Positions 32,508 to 43,872 of a DNA stretch of 64,000 nucleotides are shown here, piece after piece. Both the position numbers and the translations under genes were made by a program. Each line of letters begins with the position of its first letter. Position 1 is the first letter of the stretch. A model generated the notes under the pieces. It did no database searches. It saw nothing but the letters and a program-made list of their open reading frames with translations, and was not told the DNA's origin. The DNA is taken from positions 62,001 to 126,000 of the forward strand of contig NAJO01000002.1 in the NCBI GenBank assembly GCA_002077065.1, read 5' to 3'. The DNA is from Cryoendolithus antarcticus. Lineage: Eukaryota; Ascomycota; Dothideomycetes; Cladosporiales; Cladosporiaceae.

Positions 32508-33195
32508 GACTGATGTTATTGTGGTAGGACGGGGAGAGATTGAAGAAGCGACGGACCTACCTAGGCTGACAAGTTAGCATTCACGGCATCGGGGTTGCCA
32601 TCGCGCAGCTACATGGTGTTATCGGAGTTGATAGCGACCTGACTAATGCGGACGTTCGATGATGCCCTGCACTAGCTCTGGCCCGCGTGTAGTCGCGCCC
32701 TATGCCGCTTCGCAGTGGAATGTGGAGGTTTCATCTGAGGAAAGCGGAAGTCACTCAAGGTTCTCGAAGCTCAAATCACCACTGGCTCGGTGAAGTCATT
32801 AGCATAATATAGCTTAGCCGGCTCTAAGATCCTTTGAAGGAGCGAGCAAGATCTCGATAGATTGCGCCCCTAGATGACATAAGCCGGCTCAGTGAGCTTG
32901 GAAAAAGTCTGTACTTTGTCGGGCCCTGGAATGCATGACGATGGAGGTCAAACTATCGATCGCGACCAATCGACACGCGCGCCCAGCTGTTTGCTAACGA
33001 AGTGAGGGCCGCCAATGCTACCAATCCAACGTCCGCGGCCGCACGATCCTGGCATTGTCAAGCGCAAGTGTACAGTCTCTCTCTCTCCTGTCCTTCCTCT
33101 CACCTGTTCCTACATTTCTATGAAGCAATGATCTCGAGATGCATTGACCTTTGGCATACCTAGCTTGACCTGGAGCTCACTACGGGGTTGGAAGA
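32508..33195. promoter_or_regulatory. Divergent promoter region, ARO8 / LCCL gene
   Basis: This 688-bp gap separates divergent starts. A pyrimidine tract (TCTCTCTCTCTCCTGTCC) at 33077-33094, about 100 bp before the plus-strand ATG, resembles the CT-rich stretches often found near fungal transcription starts. Confidence 0.45.
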
Positions 33196-35220
33196 ATGGG
33201 CCCGCAGGACGAGGAGTCGGCGCAGGGCATGTCTTCACACCAGGCCATCCGACCATACCATGACGATTCAGATGAGAGCGATAGCTTCGGCCCTGACGCA
33301 CCGCTCAACTCGTCCCGACCATCGACCGAGCTGGACTACAACAAGACAGTCAATCCGACATGGCGGGAGAATATAGCAGGGCGCATACCACCTAGCATAA
33401 GACGGGGTTGGAGAGCCACAGTCACTTGGGTCAAGGGACCGGAACCACCACGGATCTTCAGCATCACGCCATTCTTACCAAAGGTCCAACATGCACCTAT
33501 TGCCCTGCTGGATCGCTATGCGCCGAAGAAGATACACCGCTTTGGACTGTTGCTACTGTTCTACTTCACGTGGCTACTGACCTTCAGCCTCATTCTCTAC
33601 CGCAGCAGCCAGTCCAGCGACATCCCAGGCCATGGCACTCCAGTCCGACTCACCTGTACTTCGAGATACTGGTCAGACGCAAACGGCTGTGGAATTGATG
33701 GAAACCGCTGCCGACCTTTCTCGAACGCTACACTAGCCTTCAGATGTCCAGCCGACTGCCACAAGATCATGTTGCTGAATCCTCACGCAGTTGGAGACCA
33801 GGAGGTAGTCTATAAACCTCTCGTCATAGGTGGGCCGTTGGACTACAACATCTCTTTGTCTTCCTCGCTGCACGACAACGCAGTCTATCGCAGCGACAGC
33901 TTCATCTGCGCATCTGCCGTTCACGCAGGGTTTCTCCGGGACATCACAGGCGGCTGTGGCGTGCTATCACTCGCGGGCGAGATCCCATCGTTCCCTGGCG
34001 GCAACACACGTAACGGCATTCCCGCCGTCTCTTTCCCTTCCTACTTTCCCCATACCTTCGGCTTCCTCAAGACCACCACCACGCAATGTCGCGATCTCCG
34101 CTGGCCGGCGCTCATAGTCTCAGTCATCTTTACCTCCCTGCTCGCGCTGTTCACAACCTCTGCACCAGTGTTCTTCTACTCGACTTCCACAATACTCTAC
34201 CTAACCACCGCCCTTGCGACGGATCCTCCAGCCCAGACAGACTTCCCCAACTTGATCAGCATAGCCGCCGGCCGCTTCCTGCCAGCAGCGTTTTGCATCG
34301 CAATCACATACCTCTTCACCGCGCGACGGACTCTTACCAATCTCACCGCCCAGATTGAGAAGACTGTTCTCTGGCTCGGGCCCGCTTGGGTAGGCGCGTT
34401 GAACAACTACACCTTTGATCAGATCCCAATTCAGCGCCTAACGCCCCATGATCTGCACGCTCAGCCAGGCGCGATACCAGCGCTGATCATAGTCGTGCTG
34501 ACTATCTTCGGGATTGCGCTCGGGCAGGCGTGGTCTTTCCGGCTCGAAGGCCGCATGCCTAAGTATTTGTTGATCTATGGCATCTTCGTGGGGAGCTTGC
34601 TGATCATGCTCGCGCTCCCATGGCTGAGCCTGAGAATCCATCATTACATCCTCGCACTGCTGTTGCTGCCAGGTACTGCGTTCCAGAACCGCCCGAGTCT
34701 GGTGTATCAAGGCTTGCTCGTGGGGTTGTTTGTCAATGGCGTGGCAAGGTGGGGATTCGATAGCATATTGCAGACGCAGTACGATCTTTCACGAGGACAG
34801 CAGCAAGGCTCGACGCTGCCTGTAGTGAACGTACTCGGGACTGCAGCGACGAACATCACTCTCGGCTTGGGTGGGCTGCCGATATGGGATCGACGGGAGA
34901 AGCAGTACGACGGCATCAGGGTGCTTGTGAATGACGTGGAGCGCTTCCGAGCCTACGGCGATGAATGGAAGGGTGCATTGGAGGATGATGGCAATCTGAG
35001 CTGGACTTGGGAACGCCATCACCTCAAGGGCGATTTGAGTAGGCAGTACCCAGAGTACTTCCGCTTTGCATACATGTCTGGGAGCGAGACTGGGGACTAC
35101 AGTAAGGCTGGTGTTTGGGAGAGCAATGGGAATTGGATAGAGCCGAAGGCTGGGGCGAGTAGTGTTGATACGAAGGGGGTCGTGGTCAGAAGCGTGGAGG
35201 GGATTTATGATGGGATATAG
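33196..35220 (+). CDS. LCCL-domain multi-pass membrane protein
   Basis: Intronless, 674 residues. After an acidic cytosolic N-terminus comes a first transmembrane helix (FGLLLLFYFTWLLTFSLILY, about 115-134). An LCCL domain follows at about 148-285: VRLTCTSRYW, CGIDGNRCRPF, FRCPADCHK, CASAVHAGFLRD and GCGVLSLAG give the conserved cysteines and the YxxxSxICxAAxHAG-like core. Around eight further hydrophobic helices (about 305-600) then follow, with a polar C-terminus. This layout matches the fungal LCCL membrane proteins of unknown function. LCCL is a lectin-like fold known from cochlin and Limulus factor C. Plasma or vacuolar membrane is likely; ligand and transport activity are unknown. Confidence 0.88.
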   Translation: MGPQDEESAQGMSSHQAIRPYHDDSDESDSFGPDAPLNSSRPSTELDYNKTVNPTWRENIAGRIPPSIRRGWRATVTWVKGPEPPRIFSITPFLPKVQHAPIALLDRYAPKKIHRFGLLLLFYFTWLLTFSLILYRSSQSSDIPGHGTPVRLTCTSRYWSDANGCGIDGNRCRPFSNATLAFRCPADCHKIMLLNPHAVGDQEVVYKPLVIGGPLDYNISLSSSLHDNAVYRSDSFICASAVHAGFLRDITGGCGVLSLAGEIPSFPGGNTRNGIPAVSFPSYFPHTFGFLKTTTTQCRDLRWPALIVSVIFTSLLALFTTSAPVFFYSTSTILYLTTALATDPPAQTDFPNLISIAAGRFLPAAFCIAITYLFTARRTLTNLTAQIEKTVLWLGPAWVGALNNYTFDQIPIQRLTPHDLHAQPGAIPALIIVVLTIFGIALGQAWSFRLEGRMPKYLLIYGIFVGSLLIMLALPWLSLRIHHYILALLLLPGTAFQNRPSLVYQGLLVGLFVNGVARWGFDSILQTQYDLSRGQQQGSTLPVVNVLGTAATNITLGLGGLPIWDRREKQYDGIRVLVNDVERFRAYGDEWKGALEDDGNLSWTWERHHLKGDLSRQYPEYFRFAYMSGSETGDYSKAGVWESNGNWIEPKAGASSVDTKGVVVRSVEGIYDGI

Positions 35221-35865
35221 AAAGATATAGACGGGAATATGAAACGACGTAGGAAGCTCATGATGCGCACGTCTTAGGCTTTGTCATTTCGCCATACCTC
35301 ATGTTTAACGGCTAGGTGACTTCAAATGGGGCTCAGCGTTTACATCAACGCCACAGTGATTTAGCAGAGGTATGGCACCGCACGGGGTGCGGTCATCACT
35401 ATGCCATGAAAGGGTGTCATCTACTGCGATACTGACATCGACGACGGAGCTGCAGCTATCTCTACGACCCTCAGCGGTCCTGTGAGCAATCATGTTCCCT
35501 TGCCCGTATAATTTGCCGAGGGGTGTATAGTTCTATCACTCTGCATCAGCCATACCCTGATCACCACTCTCGTCTTCGTCTTCATGCTTCTCGGTAGGCG
35601 ACGTGGGGATAGCTGCGTGGACTCCTACAGTGCGGAAGTTGGCTGCGATGCGATGCTGAAGCGGCCGAACTCAGTCCCCATCGCCGTCATAGAACCTGGT
35701 GGTGCACCTGTGGTGGCAATGCGTGCCAGATCTGGACGAGGCTTCTTGTTGTCGGGCCAAGGTTGACCGACGGTCTCGGTGGTGTGAATGCGCGATGAAG
35801 CCTTGGAGCAATCGGGCCTAAGGAGGGCGCCACTGATCTTGTCGTAACTGAAAGTGAGTGGGTTT
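35221..35865. other. Intergenic region between convergent genes
   Basis: About 645 bp between the 3' ends of the LCCL gene and the Ala-Glu-repeat gene. Small frames only; no gene called. Confidence 0.45.
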
Positions 35866-36458
35866 CTAGGTACCCTCAACTTCATCGAGACCAGCTTGCT
35901 CCTGCTCATCATGCTCGACCTCCACCATGACATCTGCTGAATCCTCGATCGTTCCATCATCCTGCTCAGCCTCAGCCTCAGCCTCAGCCTCCTCTTGCTC
36001 CAACGCTAACTTCGCCGCTGCCGCGCGTCTGTCTGTCTCGTTGTGCGCCTCCTTGCGCAGATTCAGCGCCTGCTCATACATCTTGTGAGGGAACTCGCTG
36101 TCCTTCACGAGCGTGCGACAGTCTTCGTCCAAAATCCGAACCGCCTCGTACGCATGCTGCAGGAACATTGAATCGTCATTGTCCCGGGACAGGATCATGA
36201 GCAGCGGGCAGCGTATATTGGTGGCAAAGCCGGATCCTGCAAGTCAGAGCTTCAGTCAGCGCATATTCTGTAATGAGGGTACGAAAAATGCGCCATCAGA
36301 CTCATAAGCACGAGCTCAGCAGCGATGTCAAACGCCTTTTCATCCTCCTCGCGGTATAATTTTATCAGTGCCTTGTATCTTAGGAAGTAGTACTTGTCGA
36401 GGTTATCGGTAAGACTCGCTGGTATGGTCCAGTCATCATTTGTCTGATCGGATGCCAT
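35866..36458 (-). CDS. Small uncharacterised protein with Ala-Glu repeat tail
   Basis: Probable two-exon gene on the minus strand (36458-36302 and 36236-35866), about 175 residues. The first exon reads as a helical segment (DKYYFLRYKALIKLY, EKAFDIAAELVLM). The second carries CPLLMILSRDNDDSMFLQHA and YEAVRILDEDCRTLV, a TPR-like helical flavour. It then has an Ala-Glu tract (EEAEAEAEAEQD) and an acidic C-terminus. Frame continuity needs an upstream overhang of one base. The weak donor at 36301 (GTCTGA) satisfies this, while the better-looking donor at 36282 (GTACCC) would break the frame, so the junction is uncertain. No named family; the hexanucleotide repeat under the Ala-Glu tract could vary in length. 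Confidence 0.6.
35965..35993. repeat. CTCAGC hexanucleotide repeat within coding sequence
   Basis: About four to five tandem CTCAGC/TCAGCC units read on the plus strand. On the minus strand they encode the (Glu-Ala)n tract of the small protein at 35866-36458. In-frame length variation would add or remove Glu-Ala pairs. Confidence 0.8.
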
Positions 36459-37033
36459 GCTGCTCTAGCACTCAGCGGAGACGCTGTCGATTGCGAGGGT
36501 GTGCGTACCTTGCCGAGCACGAGGTGACTTCGATGGTGAGTTCAAGTGGCCGCACGAAAGGCAAGGTGAGAGAAGTACAAGAGGCTGTGTGGTCTTGGAG
36601 TGCAGCGAGTGAGTGAGCTTCAAACAAATTGAGAACGGAAGGTGTCGCTCTTGCCACTTTGAGCGCATTGGTGTGAGTGCTTGCTCCCAAGAATGCCCCT
36701 ACAGACTGCAAAAGCACGGCGAAGTGAGTACTGCGGACAGTAGTAGTCACTCAAGCAAGCAAAATCGCGACATGAGATAGAATAATGAAGCTGATGTAGC
36801 CTTGAGTGAAGCAACGAGATAGTGAAGTGTACAGCTTGCCGAAACAGGATCTCTGAACGTTGCTCACGTGATTAGCATGGCTGCATGAATGTTCAACTAT
36901 CCTCTAGATAGTTGGATCGTCTCGATCGTAGTAGGTTCTTAAGTCATGCCTTCAGGAGTATCGTATTTCATCTTGTCTTTATGGCGCTCAGACCTAACCT
37001 CAGGCCGCCAAGTGCGGGCTGACCAACAGCAGC
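36459..37033. other. Intergenic region, 0.57 kb
   Basis: Lies between the 5' end of the Ala-Glu-repeat gene and the 3' end of the GH1 gene, both minus strand. No gene recognised. Confidence 0.4.
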
Positions 37034-39110
37034 TCACTTGGGCCCATGCGAAGTAAACCAGTTCACAAAGGTGAATAGACTGGTCTTCGGCGTCCTCGTG
37101 AGATCTGTATAGTTAAGATATTGCATGCCAAAACGCTGCCGTTGTGTCAGCACGAGGGATTACTACGGTCTACGATACACTTACCACGTTGGTGCCAGAT
37201 CCCCATTCAAAGTCTGCAAAGTAAGTCAGCATCGCTCCCCACGTGCTACTAACTATGATACGAAGAAGACACTCACTATCAAAGATCGCCCAGCCCAACG
37301 CGCCGGAGACTGGGATACCATCCTCCACAACAGCGGCAAGCATACTGTCCAGGTATCCCTGGTAGTAGTCCGCCCTCCTGAGGTCCCACAGGGCAGCGTT
37401 CAGGTTAGGCATCTGGCTCTCAAAGGGTTCCGCAAAGCCAAACTCTGTGACCATGATAGACGGCACTGTTGGGAAGAGCGTCTTCTTGATCGCATTGAGG
37501 AACTTCCGAAGGCCAACAGGTGTGCTGTACAGCCAGCTGACTGCCGGATCAGCACTCGGCCCAATCGGAAAGCCGTCCGGTGCCGTCGATGCCGAGCCAG
37601 CACACTCAGGGTAGCCAGGGTATGAAGAGTTGCTAGTGCAGGCCTCGAGATCCGGGATCCCGAAAGCGTAGTACCCAGTATATGGATCGATGGCAAAGAA
37701 GTCGCAGGATCCTTTGACGAGAGCCTTTTCGGCCTCAGTGAAGGCTGGTAAAATATCGCCCAAAGTGTCCTTAAGAGTCTGCGGGTAGTCGCCTGATGGG
37801 CCCCAGACGGGGTAGTTGAACCAGCCCAGGACGAAGTCATAGTTGCGTTGGACGGAGACAGCGTCGGCGGGGGCGGTGGAGTTGGCTTCCTGTAAAGTCC
37901 TATTAGTCCTCACCCTCAGGTTTGGGCTCCAGGCGACATACGAAGTAGTTGCCTGAGTTCTTGAAGCTGATCTTGCCCTGGCCCTTGAACTCTTCGTGAT
38001 ACCACTTAGCTACCTTGGCGTGGGCTAGCAGGGTGTAGTGGCCACAGGTGAAGCGAGCCTTGATGCCCTGCGTCACATTGTTGTACAGCGGCAGGTAGGT
38101 GCCAAATGGGTAGTACGAGTATTGCCAGTTGCCTGGAGATGTCAGCTAAACGTAGTGGAGCTTTGCTATATTCCTGAACTCACAGTATTGCGGCTCGTTG
38201 ATCGTGAACCACGTGTCGACCAAATGGTCATACCTCTGGATGATGAACACCGCATAGTTGAAGAAGTCGTCAACGATCTTCGCATCCGACCAGGCGCCGT
38301 AGCTGTTGAATAATTCCAAAGGTGTGTCCCAATGGAACAGCACGGGCGAAGGTTTGATGCCGTTCTTCACCAGTTCGGCGAAAACATCATCGTAATGAGC
38401 CACACCTTCCGGATTGATCGGCCCGCTGCCAAATGGGAAGATTCGAGGCCACGAGATCGAGAAGCCGAACTCTGGAATGCCGACTGCCTTCATACGGGCG
38501 ATATCCTGCTTGTAGAGGTAGTAGTGCGAAGCTACAACGTCGCCGGTCGTGTTGTCGGCGACTTGCTTGGCAACGCGATGAGAGAGGAAGTCCCAGATCG
38601 AGGGACCTTTGCCCTCGTCTTTCGCAGCGCCCTGGTACTAGTTAGCCTCATCGTAGATATTTCAAGATGATGTGAAAGCTGTCTTACCTCGATCTGGTAG
38701 GCCGAAGAGGCAACACCCCAGATGAAGTCCGCGGGGAGATGCTCGCCACTTAGGTTTCCGACATAGCTTGGCACATACGGATGTAGTCCATTGCTCGGGT
38801 TGCCATAAGCTGTTGGCTCTGGAGTTGGGCTCACTGTCGTTGTCACAGGCCCGGTAGCAATCGGTCCCACCTGGTTCCAGAGGAAAGCCAGCCTCTCGTT
38901 CGAGAAGTCGTTGTTGGGGAGCTGCGTACTCGCGAGCGAAGGATCGAATGACTTCGTCGAGTACGTCGTCGAGACCCCAGTCGGATTGGCAAAGGTGACG
39001 CTCGACCCCGCTGCTGCTGAAGTTGTCGCGTTCCCGTAGGTAGGTGGATGGGCAGAGACTTGAGCTGCTTGAAGCAGAGCCGCAACGGCGACTCGTGTAC
39101 TATTCTTCAT
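37034..39110 (-). CDS. Secreted GH1 beta-glycosidase
   Basis: Six exons (39110-38688, 38631-38184, 38132-37942, 37889-37277, 37213-37185, 37135-37034) encode 601 residues, all with GT-AG introns of 49-63 bp and continuous phase. A signal peptide covers about residues 1-20, followed by a Ser/Thr-rich linker to about 125. The GH1 barrel begins at LPADFIWGVASSAYQIEGAA. The acid/base glutamate is in TINEP (about 284-288, before QYCNW). The nucleophile is in MVTEFGF (about E503), where canonical GH1 has TENG. The end FDNFEWGSGTNVRFGMQYLN is the family C-terminal signature with the aglycone-binding Trp. Fungal GH1 enzymes are beta-glucosidases or galactosidases. The long linker and secretion suggest an extracellular or wall enzyme, unlike cytosolic fungal GH1. 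Confidence 0.92.
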
Positions 39111-39821
39111 CTTGACAATCCGCAGACAGCAACGAGACTACGACGAGAGGAAAGCCATCGTGTACCAGCGTACCTACCTCGACCTACAAGTACCTCCTCC
39201 CATCACCATGGCGCCATGATCGCCAATGCCTCATTCGCATGCGCGATGAGCGCATATCAACGTCAATGCTCCCAGGCTCATATGCGTTGCCATGCGGTTC
39301 CCAAGCCAAGCCGTCAGTGTTCATTTAGCCAGTCTTGTTCCTGAGGAGAATGCGTGCGTATGAGCCGCGATTGTGGAGAGAGAACACGAGGTTGTAGATC
39401 GGAGGGTGGCTGTCCGGGCCGGTTTGGACGAAGCGATCGGCGTTGTGGGATGGGATCCGGTTGCAGAAGGGATGTCGCAAAGTTGGTCAAATAACTCAGT
39501 TGCAAGGCGAGATGAACTGATCAGTGCGACAACAGATGATTCTAGCTACCCATCGATACCTCGGAGGCAGTGCTATTGTCCAACACCTCAATGCTCCGCG
39601 ACATACCAGTTACGCTTGCCATAGCGGACTCTGGTCTCGAACCCGACTTCATCAACTATACATGGTCTGCTCTCGATATCTACTCTACCTCTCGTATGCA
39701 ACTACTCCGCATCTATCCTGTACAGGACCCATTGCACTCTCCATTCCACGAATACACATTTCTAGATCGCCCATTGCACAGCCAAGTGCACACACCTCCC
39801 AGCCTCGGAATCCCAAGCCAC
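39111..39821. other. Intergenic region, 0.7 kb
   Basis: Contains the GH1 promoter at its left end. A plus-strand frame at 39570-39845 (91 codons) has no motifs or splice context; not called. Confidence 0.4.
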
Positions 39822-40079
39822 TCAGCGATGGACTTGTGCGTATAGTAATTCCAACGTAGTATGCAATTCCGAGGCATCCATCTTGTTCTTAGAAAAGCCA
39901 TCACCGACTTCATCCCACTCAGCAGCACCAGGCACATAGCCCTGTACCCCAGGCTCAAGCGGAGCGACCTTACACACCTTCCTCTCGGCACTCGCAGCGT
40001 GCTCAGCATCGATGAAATGCCAACGGTCACGTTTCAGTCGACGGGACGCGCGTGCCGGGGCGCATGACTCTTCAGCTCC
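39822..40079 (-). CDS. Possible orphan exon downstream of the deubiquitinase gene
   Basis: A minus-strand frame open from 40079 to the TGA at 39824-39822 reads as a convincing hydrophilic protein end: RRLKRDRWHFIDAEHAAS, EPGVQGYVPGAAEWDEVGD, GFSKNKMDASELHTTLELLY. It has no ATG before the KNKM methionine, so it would be the last exon of a gene starting upstream. One solution starts at ATG 40183 inside the last UBP15 exon (MEQIREPQHP), with donor GTAGAA and acceptor AAGAG. That solution is speculative and would overlap the deubiquitinase. It could also be a shadow frame. Family unknown. Confidence 0.3.
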   Translation of the reverse strand, partial: GAEESCAPARASRRLKRDRWHFIDAEHAASAERKVCKVAPLEPGVQGYVPGAAEWDEVGDGFSKNKMDASELHTTLELLYAQVHR

Positions 40080-40151
40080 TCATTCCAGGTTAGCGATATA
40101 GAGGATTATGTCCCACTAGTTGCGAGGATCGCGATAGTCTGCGTACTGTTT

Positions 40152-43100
40152 CTACCGGATGTTGAGGCTCTCGTATTTGTTCCATTGGTTGCGTTGGCGA
40201 TTAGGCTCTTCTAGACCGAGGTGATCGTCGGGGCCGAGCTTGTCGGAGAGTACATCTTCTATGATTCATAGTCAGTAGGAATACAGGCACCAGTTAGGAG
40301 TGGAGGCGATAGCTTACCATCCTCAATCCACACCGGCCGACTGTAAGCCTGCCCACCCTTGACGACAGCAAATCTTATCTTCTCGAATCCCTTGCCCTTG
40401 ATCCCGATACGTTTGCTCAGCCTCTCCTTCGTCTCGCTGAAGACCTCGCCCTCTTTCATTGCGAAGATGAAAGGCACAGAGTGGTGTTTACTTGGTTCTT
40501 TCTCGAAGTGGAAGCACCACACCAGTCGATCTTTCGAGTCCGGCGTCAGAGTGGCCTCCTCTTCCGGAATACGTTCAGCATAAATCGTGAGGAACTCGTT
40601 GAGGCTGACGATCGGCGTCGTGGGCGGGAGGACCTTATAAACCTTCCCGCTGTGTGCCTCGTAGAAGCGAATGGAGTCTAGAATCTCATCAGGCAGATTG
40701 GCGCGCTTCTGCAGCAAGGGCAGTACCTCTGTGAATTGCGCTGACTTCGGAACGAGAACATCATAGGGCTCCTCCTTCGTGATACCCTCAGGAAGCCAGA
40801 TAATCTTGACGGTCTTCCGCTGCTCAAGGTCCTTCAAACTCATCTCTAGCACCTCGTAGAAAAGCGAGTCGGTCTGCTGGGCCGGCTGATAGCTGTAACC
40901 GGCACCGGCGGCGCCGAAAAGGATGCTGAGAATCGTGGTGCCTTGCTGAGGCTTCACTATCGTACGAGGTTTGCCGGACTGCACATTGGCCGTCGTGAAG
41001 CGGAGATGCGAGGGTTCGACTGCATGCTCACTGACTAAAGTAAGTTGCTCCGCGACCTTGGTGGCGAGAGTGTCGTACGTGTCTTTCCGCGAGAGCGATA
41101 TGCTGAAAGCTTGATCATCATCATTTCGGACGCTGAGATTCTGTGTGGCTTTGGGGACGAACTTGACGTAGACGCGGTTGATCAAGAAGTCATAGAATTC
41201 CTTGGCAGTCAGCACTGCGGAAGGGGTCGTCTGCCGAACAGCTTTGGCTTCGTCTTCGTTGAGATGCCGTTGGAAGCAGATGATGTCTCCGTCCTGGATC
41301 TCTGAGGCAGCCAGCGTAAGCTTCGGCTTCATCTGCTCAACGTACGTCTGCTTGATCTCTTCGTACAGGTCAAGCAGCACGCCGACTTCCCAGCCCATGC
41401 GATCGAGAATTTTTGGCGCAAGGTCCTGCACTCGGTCTGATGGGCTCATATACACGTGCCCAACGCCTCGTAGTGTTTGTCGCTCCACGTCGAAGTACTT
41501 CAGGAAGATGATCATTGGCTGTGTCGAGGAGGGCTGCCGTACGCCTTGCATGTTAGGCGATGAAGGTGTTGAGACTACCTCATTAGGCCACGTATAGTCT
41601 CCCTCCTCGCCCTTCTCGGCTGCCTCGACGAAGATCCGAAAGCCACTATTGCGCGTACTGAATTTGTCTGCAGCCTCTTGCAGTGTCATATCTGCCCAGG
41701 GAAGCGGATGGTCGGGTCGCACAGTTCCGTTCTGCCGATTCACCATAATCCATGGCCGTATTGACTTGGCGTCTGCGTTCTGCTCCTGTGCCAGGAATGC
41801 TGTGAAGTCCGCGACAGTCATGCTCCGTAGTAATCGGTAGATCTTAGGCGCCGACAAGTCAGTCTCGGATTCCGAGGTCCAATTAATGATGTCCGTTCCT
41901 TCATAAGCTCTGTAGCTCGCTTCTGTCGCCACGTAAACATTCATGTACAAATGAGCTTCTTCGCGCTCTTTCCGTCGCCTTTCAGCGGCTACGCGCTCCT
42001 CCTGTATTCGGATCGGCAGATGTTCTGGCGGCTGCATCTGGTCTTCTGGAGGCAGTATTCGGTCAAGCTGACTTGCTCGGATGTACACCAGCATATACGC
42101 ATTGTTAGAGCGTTTTGTTGACCATTGTCTGGTGTACGGATTCTGGCCCTTGGCAGCTCCATTGATCCCGTTCGTGGCATAGTCGCCACCGAAATTGTCG
42201 TCGATAGCTTCCCGCTTCGTCGCACGAGTCACTCGGTCATCATCAAACCGGAAGAAATCACCATCTTTCGAAGGCTTCAAAAACGCGTAGTAGTGTCCAG
42301 CGTTCAAATCACCAGAATGTACGAGCACGCCGTGTAAGTGGTATATGCAGGGTTCTGACTTGTCTGCTGTCTCATCAAGATATGGTGTGCAATCCAGCAC
42401 GTCCGGGAATTCGTATCGATCGTTCACTTTCATCATTGCGTCTCGTTGAAAGTCGTACTCAAATCGCTTGAGCTGCAGATGCAGCACATTCGGGAAGCTT
42501 TCGAAGATTACTCCCTTCTTCGCCTCCTGCAGTCCGTAGCCCTCCGCCGCATACTTGTTGTCGCCCTCAAGTGTCTCCACCTGTATGTAGTCCCGAAAAC
42601 TCTCGTCAACGCTTTTGCATCCCGAAACATTGAGTTGCAGATCCCAATACTCCTCTGTGCGGCTTGATTCGTAGTCCACGTTGATGCATTTCAGATACGT
42701 CTTCATTTTGCCCACGAACATGTCTGGCAGCGCCTTCTCAGCCTCTGTACCTTTCATGTGCGTCTCCAGCTTCTCCATGAGTATGCGGGACAGCTCTTGA
42801 ACGTCCTGTTGCTCGAAGATCTGTCGGCTTTCCCAGCCAAATGAATGTGTGAGTTCTTGCGTCGAGACTGCAACTTGGTCTGCTTGCAGCCTGTAGAAGA
42901 GCCGCTGTAGTGCATATGCTGATGTCGAATTCGTCCGTTCCTGCTCCGTGGATGTTGGTATTTGGTAGACTGCTTTCCGAAACGCGCCGGTAAGGTACAA
43001 TGACTGCAGTAGAGAGTTGAGGTAGCAAGTAGCACCCTGATTACGAAGACCGACCATGCCTGTCTCCTTCTTGCTGTCGTAGTTGACGAAGTTGTGCCAG

Positions 43101-43872
43101 AGAACGCCGGTAGGATCCTTGAGCACTCGAATATATGCAGTCACCCGCGCCGTATCACCTTCGACAAGTGGTCTGTCCGCACCATCGTAACTTGCCGCAA
43201 ATATCTTGTTCTTGTCCGCGAACCGTGTGAAGCCCCAGTCACCCTCCTCCAGCGTGAAGCGGTGGTTCGCCTCATGATGTATGTAGATCGACGGATCGTT
43301 CGGATTCGACAGCACAAGCATGAATTGTGCACATGCATACCAGTCCTCTGCTGGTTTCTCATCGCCGAATCCTTGCTCCAGGTAAAACGAGACGCTTTCC
43401 GAGGCAGCATTGCCAGCAGGGAAGAACAGGACCCGCCACGGATGACCTGCACAGTTAAACGTCGGGCCATGTGTCCTCTTAGGCAATGACCGCCAATCTG
43501 TGATGTCCCATGTGAAGATCGCCTCGGCTTCCGTCTCGTAGTCAGGCGACGCCGGTAAGAACCGCTCCTTCATTGCCTCATGATCATCCGCCATTGGTTT
43601 CGCAGGCTCCGCCGGCGGCAGGGACTCGTCCAACATGCTGTCCGCATCATCATTTGTTATGAGTGCCACACTCTCTGTGTCGTTCACGTAGGTCTTCTCA
43701 TCGTAATCGGAGTCCAGCTGCATGTCGCTGCCGATCTAATGGTGCATGGTCAGCATGGAAGCAACAATGGCATGCCATTACAGGCACTGGGGACTCGTAT
43801 GGATAGGCGAAGCCTGGAATGGTATGCTTGTGGCATATGCGTGGTCACACCAGCGTAGCTTACCTGATCCAT
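40152..43872 (-). CDS. UBP15: USP7/UBP15-type ubiquitin carboxyl-terminal hydrolase
   Basis: Three exons (43872-43864, 43735-40318, 40258-40152) encode 1177 residues. The first exon is only nine bases (MDQ), joined over a 128-bp intron to IGSDMQLD. Domains in order: a MATH/TRAF domain at about 72-205 (FTWDITDWRSLPKRTHGPTF onward); a UCH catalytic core with the Cys box GLRNQGATCYLNSLLQSLY (C240) and the His box HSGDLNAGHYYAFLKP (H484); then USP7-type C-terminal ubiquitin-like domains to the end. The last exon supplies SDKLGPDDHLGLEEPNRQRN and ends YESLNIR. USP7 orthologues (Ubp15, Ubp21) act on nuclear and endosomal substrates. All catalytic residues seen are present. Confidence 0.93.

Noticed and set aside
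39373..39845. Plus-strand frames downstream of the GH1 promoter
   Set aside because: Short, no conserved motif, and the overlapping minus-strand segment at 39822-40079 looks more coding-like.
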